From CAYRSA01 sp964494845 (lineage in GTDB: Bacteria; Patescibacteriota; Saccharimonadia; Saccharimonadales; JAGQNJ01): a stretch of 7,235 bases of DNA. Location of the stretch: NCBI GenBank assembly GCA_964494845.1, contig CAZBSC010000032.1, positions 1-7,235 on the forward strand. The letters run 5' to 3'. A program made the translations under genes and the position numbers. The first letter of the stretch is position 1; each line of letters starts with the position of its first letter. The notes below the pieces were generated by a model that saw only the letters and a program-made list of their open reading frames with translations, had not been told where the DNA came from and searched no databases. Below are positions 5,284 to 7,235 of the stretch, in pieces.

Positions 5284-6362
5284 GAGACGGTACTAGTAGG
5301 AGTGCTTTTTGGCGTCGTTGTCGGCGATGGTTTGACAGTAGTGGTTGGCGCTGGCGAAGTTGTATTATTGTTGCCAGTAGATTGACTACCACTTGATGGA
5401 GTGGTTTGGACGACGTCTTTTTGGTTGATATTAGTATTAACCTGGGGCTTTATTGAATTAATGTTGTTATCTGCAGGTATAACATTGGATTTTTTTGAAG
5501 TGCCAGTTACTTTGGATTCTAGTTTTGGGATAGTTTTGTACAGGTCCAAAGCCACTATAAAGAACCCGCCAATAAGAAACGACAGACCAGTGAGTGCGTA
5601 TATATTAAAAGGCCAGCTTTTCAGTTTTCCAGTTTGACGGTGAGAACCTTGGCTGAACGCCTCACTCAAAATTGCGCTTTTTGGGATCCCTTGCTTTTTC
5701 AGCAAACCAAAAACCGCTTTCATATAAGCTGGTGGCCCGCAGACAAAATAAGTTTGTTTGCTGGAATTTAGACCCAACTGGGAAATATTTTCAGTATTTA
5801 GCTGCCCGGTGATGACTTTTTCGCCTTTTAGTTTTTCAGTATCTCCATCACCAATAATGTATGTGACTGTTAGGTTAGGGTTTTTTTCTTGAAGTTCCCG
5901 TATAGATTCTAAAAAGGGTACGTCATTTTGATCTCTGCAGCTGAAAACTAGGTGAACTTTATTAGGTAACCCCAGGTCGGTAGCATAGCGCATCATGCTC
6001 ACGAAGGGTGCTATGCCAATACCTCCAGCGAATAAAACTACATCTTCATGCAATTGCGGGTTGAAAACGAAGCCACCGAAAGGTCCCCTCAGGGCGACCA
6101 AGTCGTCAACTCTTAGCCTCTCGATAGCAGACGTAAAACGGCCTTTTACGCGCATGCTGAACTGGATCAACTGTTGGTTGGTGGGTGACGTCGTTATTGA
6201 GAAACAGCGCATAACAGTTGGGCGCAGCCTGTCGCGTAAACCAATAGCGGCATATTGCCCGGGTTGATAGAGAAGAGGTTCACTATCCTCTAGACACTCT
6301 AGTGTTAGGACTCTGACCGTTGGCGTTAGTTTCTTATTGTTGATAACTCTGTATTGGTACAC
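5280..6362 (-). CDS. Membrane-tethered FAD/NAD(P)H oxidoreductase (FNR superfamily)
   Basis: The 360-residue protein has three parts. Residues 1-100 are an FAD-binding barrel with RCFS (52-55, the RxYS-type flavin motif) and GPFGGF (93-98). Residues 105-240 are an NAD(P)-binding domain with GGIGIAP (113-119), CGPPAYM (208-214) and a final SEAFS (233-237). Residues 251-273 are a single membrane helix, followed by an 87-residue tail rich in Thr, Pro, Ser and Asn. The catalytic part has no signal and should face the cytoplasm, with the tail outside. No 2Fe-2S domain is seen. The likely role is to take hydride from NAD(P)H and pass electrons to the cytochrome b encoded two genes downstream; this is inferred from the operon. 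The start is GTG at 6362: an in-frame TGA lies two codons upstream and no later start keeps the barrel. No ribosome site is evident. Confidence 0.88.
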   Translation of the reverse strand: MYQYRVINNKKLTPTVRVLTLECLEDSEPLLYQPGQYAAIGLRDRLRPTVMRCFSITTSPTNQQLIQFSMRVKGRFTSAIERLRVDDLVALRGPFGGFVFNPQLHEDVVLFAGGIGIAPFVSMMRYATDLGLPNKVHLVFSCRDQNDVPFLESIRELQEKNPNLTVTYIIGDGDTEKLKGEKVITGQLNTENISQLGLNSSKQTYFVCGPPAYMKAVFGLLKKQGIPKSAILSEAFSQGSHRQTGKLKSWPFNIYALTGLSFLIGGFFIVALDLYKTIPKLESKVTGTSKKSNVIPADNNINSIKPQVNTNINQKDVVQTTPSSGSQSTGNNNTTSPAPTTTVKPSPTTTPKSTPTSTVS

Positions 6363-6380
6363 ATATCATTTTACTACGTA

Positions 6381-6386
6381 TTTATA
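6381..6386 (-). promoter_or_regulatory. Possible -10 of the redox operon, near-leaderless
   Basis: TATAAA on the minus strand lies 18 bases before the GTG of the reductase gene. Transcription would begin about 12 bases before the start codon, which would fit the absence of a ribosome site. The -35 is poor. A perfect TATAAT on the same strand at 6444-6449 is an alternative and would give a leader of about 75 bases. Neither is secure in such A/T-rich DNA. Confidence 0.3.
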
Positions 6387-6449
6387 ATCGATGTGCATAT
6401 GCTTTTTCTGGCCCCTACCCACGGTAATGGTTGCAAAAATGCAATTATA

Positions 6450-6479
6450 TTACAAAAATATATAGTTCTATGCTATAAT
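6450..6479 (+). promoter_or_regulatory. Extended -10 promoter of the RRM protein gene
   Basis: TGCTATAAT (6471-6479) is a perfect extended -10. The best -35 candidate, TTACAA (6450-6455), is weak, with an 18-base spacer. Transcription would start near 6486, leaving a leader of about 124 bases before the ATG at 6610. Within the leader I see only short hairpins, such as CTTC-GGTCA-GAAG near 6551-6563. The rest of the 247-base divergent region holds the candidate operon promoters and a small inverted repeat TTGCA-AAAA-TGCAA (6431-6444). Confidence 0.6.
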
Positions 6480-6609
6480 GAGGTTGAAAGTGGTTACTAA
6501 AACCTCTCCGTTGTATTAATTTGTTCTTGTAAAAAAACTTACTATCAACTTCGGTCAGAAGATATTAATTCGCTAAGTTATAAGTAAAGTAAAAAGAAGG
6601 ATAAAAACA

Positions 6610-6903
6610 ATGGCAATGAAACTATATGTAGGCGGCCTAGCTTACGCAATCACGGAAAAAGAACTAGAAGAGCTGTTTGCTTCGCAGGGTACAGTAACTA
6701 GCGCAGTGGTCATAAAGGACCGAGACACTGGTCAATCAAAAGGATTCGGTTTTGTCGAAATGGCTGACATCAAAGAAGGCCAAAACGCGATCAAAGAACT
6801 GAACGGTAAAGAAGTCAGCGGACGTGCAATTATGGTCAACGAGGCTCGTCCACAAGAAGACCGACGCTCAAATGGCGGCGGCAGTTTTCGCAAGTCTTAC
6901 TAG
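6610..6903 (+). CDS. Small RRM-domain RNA-binding protein
   Basis: The 97-residue protein is a single RNA recognition motif with a short tail. RNP2 is LYVGGL (5-10) and RNP1 is KGFGFVEM (44-51), so the aromatic residues that stack on RNA bases (Tyr6, Phe46, Phe48) are present. The beta-alpha-beta-beta-alpha-beta order runs to about residue 80, and a basic, Gly-rich tail (RRSNGGGSFRKSY) follows, as in cyanobacterial and other bacterial Rbp proteins. The known family role is binding single-stranded RNA in the cytoplasm, often linked to cold or stress response; the RNA targets here are unknown. AAGGA eight bases before the ATG fixes the start. It has its own promoter, a long leader, and is divergent from the redox operon. 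Confidence 0.93.
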   Translation: MAMKLYVGGLAYAITEKELEELFASQGTVTSAVVIKDRDTGQSKGFGFVEMADIKEGQNAIKELNGKEVSGRAIMVNEARPQEDRRSNGGGSFRKSY

Positions 6904-6927
6904 AACAAATATTTTTCTATTCTAAAT

Positions 6928-6959
6928 AAAAAAACCGGGCTTTAACTATTTAAAGCCCG
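6928..6959. terminator. Strong hairpin with the U-tract on the minus strand
   Basis: A 10-bp perfect stem pairs CGGGCTTTAA (6936-6945) with TTAAAGCCCG (6950-6959) around a 4-base loop. On the minus strand it is followed by TTTTTTT (from 6934 down), a textbook terminator. On the plus strand the run after the stem is only TTGAAC, so termination of the RRM transcript there would be poor, although the hairpin could still protect its 3' end. It also sits 16 bases before the next start codon. Confidence 0.65.
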
Positions 6960-6975
6960 TTGAACGGTGTTTAAA

Positions 6976-7235
6976 ATGATAAAAATTAACAAACATATTG
7001 AAATTGTGCGATCTTCCTACAGTTGGCTTAGTTCTATGAGCCAAGAGTCTCATGACGCACTGAAGACAGTACTGAAAAAAAACTATAAAACAGTTGGGAC
7101 AACAATAGTTAATAACCCTGCAGACCTTGATCTTATTATCGCAAAAAACCCTGATCTAGTCTTTCTAGGCATGAAGTTCGTGCCGTCCGATGAACGATTA
7201 GGGCTAAAAGACACAAAAAGAATATGGGTCACAGA
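6976..7235 (+). CDS. D-Ala-D-Ala-ligase-like ATP-grasp protein, N-terminal fragment
   Basis: An ATG at 6976 opens a frame of 86 codons with no stop up to the window edge. The protein begins MIKINKHIEIVRSSYSWL, followed by SMSQESHDALKTVLKKNY, VGTTIVNNPADLDLIIAK and NPDLVFLGMKFVP. This is the Rossmann-like N-terminal lobe of D-alanine-D-alanine ligase relatives, in a form I associate with Saccharibacteria. The ATP-grasp catalytic part lies beyond the window, so activity cannot be judged. Family role: ATP-dependent joining of two D-alanines for cell-wall peptide. There is no clear ribosome site and a stable hairpin ends 16 bases before the ATG. The assignment rests on pattern memory, so it is moderate. 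Confidence 0.6.
   Translation, partial: MIKINKHIEIVRSSYSWLSSMSQESHDALKTVLKKNYKTVGTTIVNNPADLDLIIAKNPDLVFLGMKFVPSDERLGLKDTKRIWVT

Noticed and set aside
5280..5400. Tandem or CRISPR-like repeat in the Thr/Pro tail region
   Set aside because: The similarity is low-complexity codon use for Thr, Pro and Ser; there are no regular repeat units or spacers.
5401..5637. Plus-strand frame with a hydrophobic start
   Set aside because: It lies opposite the tail and helix of the reductase; its hydrophobicity comes from the complementary helix-coding bases.

Overview
The window looks like a bacterial chromosome fragment, most likely from Candidatus Saccharibacteria (TM7) or a close CPR/Patescibacteria relative. 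This lineage call is an inference. It rests on small, tightly packed genes, A+T-leaning DNA with a standard code (UGA is used as a stop inside two ATGA overlaps), a compact RRM RNA-binding protein, and a D-Ala-D-Ala-ligase-like ATP-grasp start of the type I associate with Saccharibacteria. Several small membrane and accessory families otherwise typical of Actinobacteria are also present (DUF6325 + SHOCT pair, DUF7144 protein), which would suit a lineage living on actinobacterial hosts.

Layout, left to right. Bases 1-362 (+) hold the C-terminal end of a DHA2-type MFS exporter, which meets the leftward DUF6325-SHOCT gene pair (384-1056) at a shared hairpin. The pair has its own extended -10 promoter. 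Next is a leftward DUF7144 four-helix membrane protein (1170-1568) with a clear terminator. It is divergent from a rightward four-helix membrane protein of unknown function (1705-2616), and the -35 boxes of the two promoters overlap. A leftward HExxHxxGxxH metallopeptidase (2618-2989) converges on that gene with one base between the stop codons. A run of exactly 100 N (3082-3181) is an assembly gap that cuts off the end of a membrane-anchored Ig-like protein (to 3597).

The most interesting part is the leftward operon from 6362 to the gap. It encodes a flavin NAD(P)H reductase tethered to the membrane by a C-terminal helix with a Pro/Thr/Ser tail, an ApbE-like FMN transferase with no signal peptide, a ferric-reductase/MsrQ-like di-heme cytochrome b, and the Ig-like protein. 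All three junctions overlap (4 nt; 8 or 20 nt; 4 nt). The arrangement suggests a compact transmembrane electron-transfer chain: NAD(P)H to FAD to heme b to the cell surface, with one covalently bound FMN step whose acceptor protein is not obvious.

Right of this operon, a divergent RRM RNA-binding protein (6610-6903) has an extended -10 promoter and a leader of about 120 nt. A strong hairpin follows whose U-tract faces the minus strand. The window ends in the first 86 codons of a rightward D-Ala-D-Ala-ligase-like gene. I see no tRNA or rRNA gene, CRISPR array or insertion sequence. The only intergenic stretches of note are about 136 and 247 bases long; their contents are described under the promoter entries.
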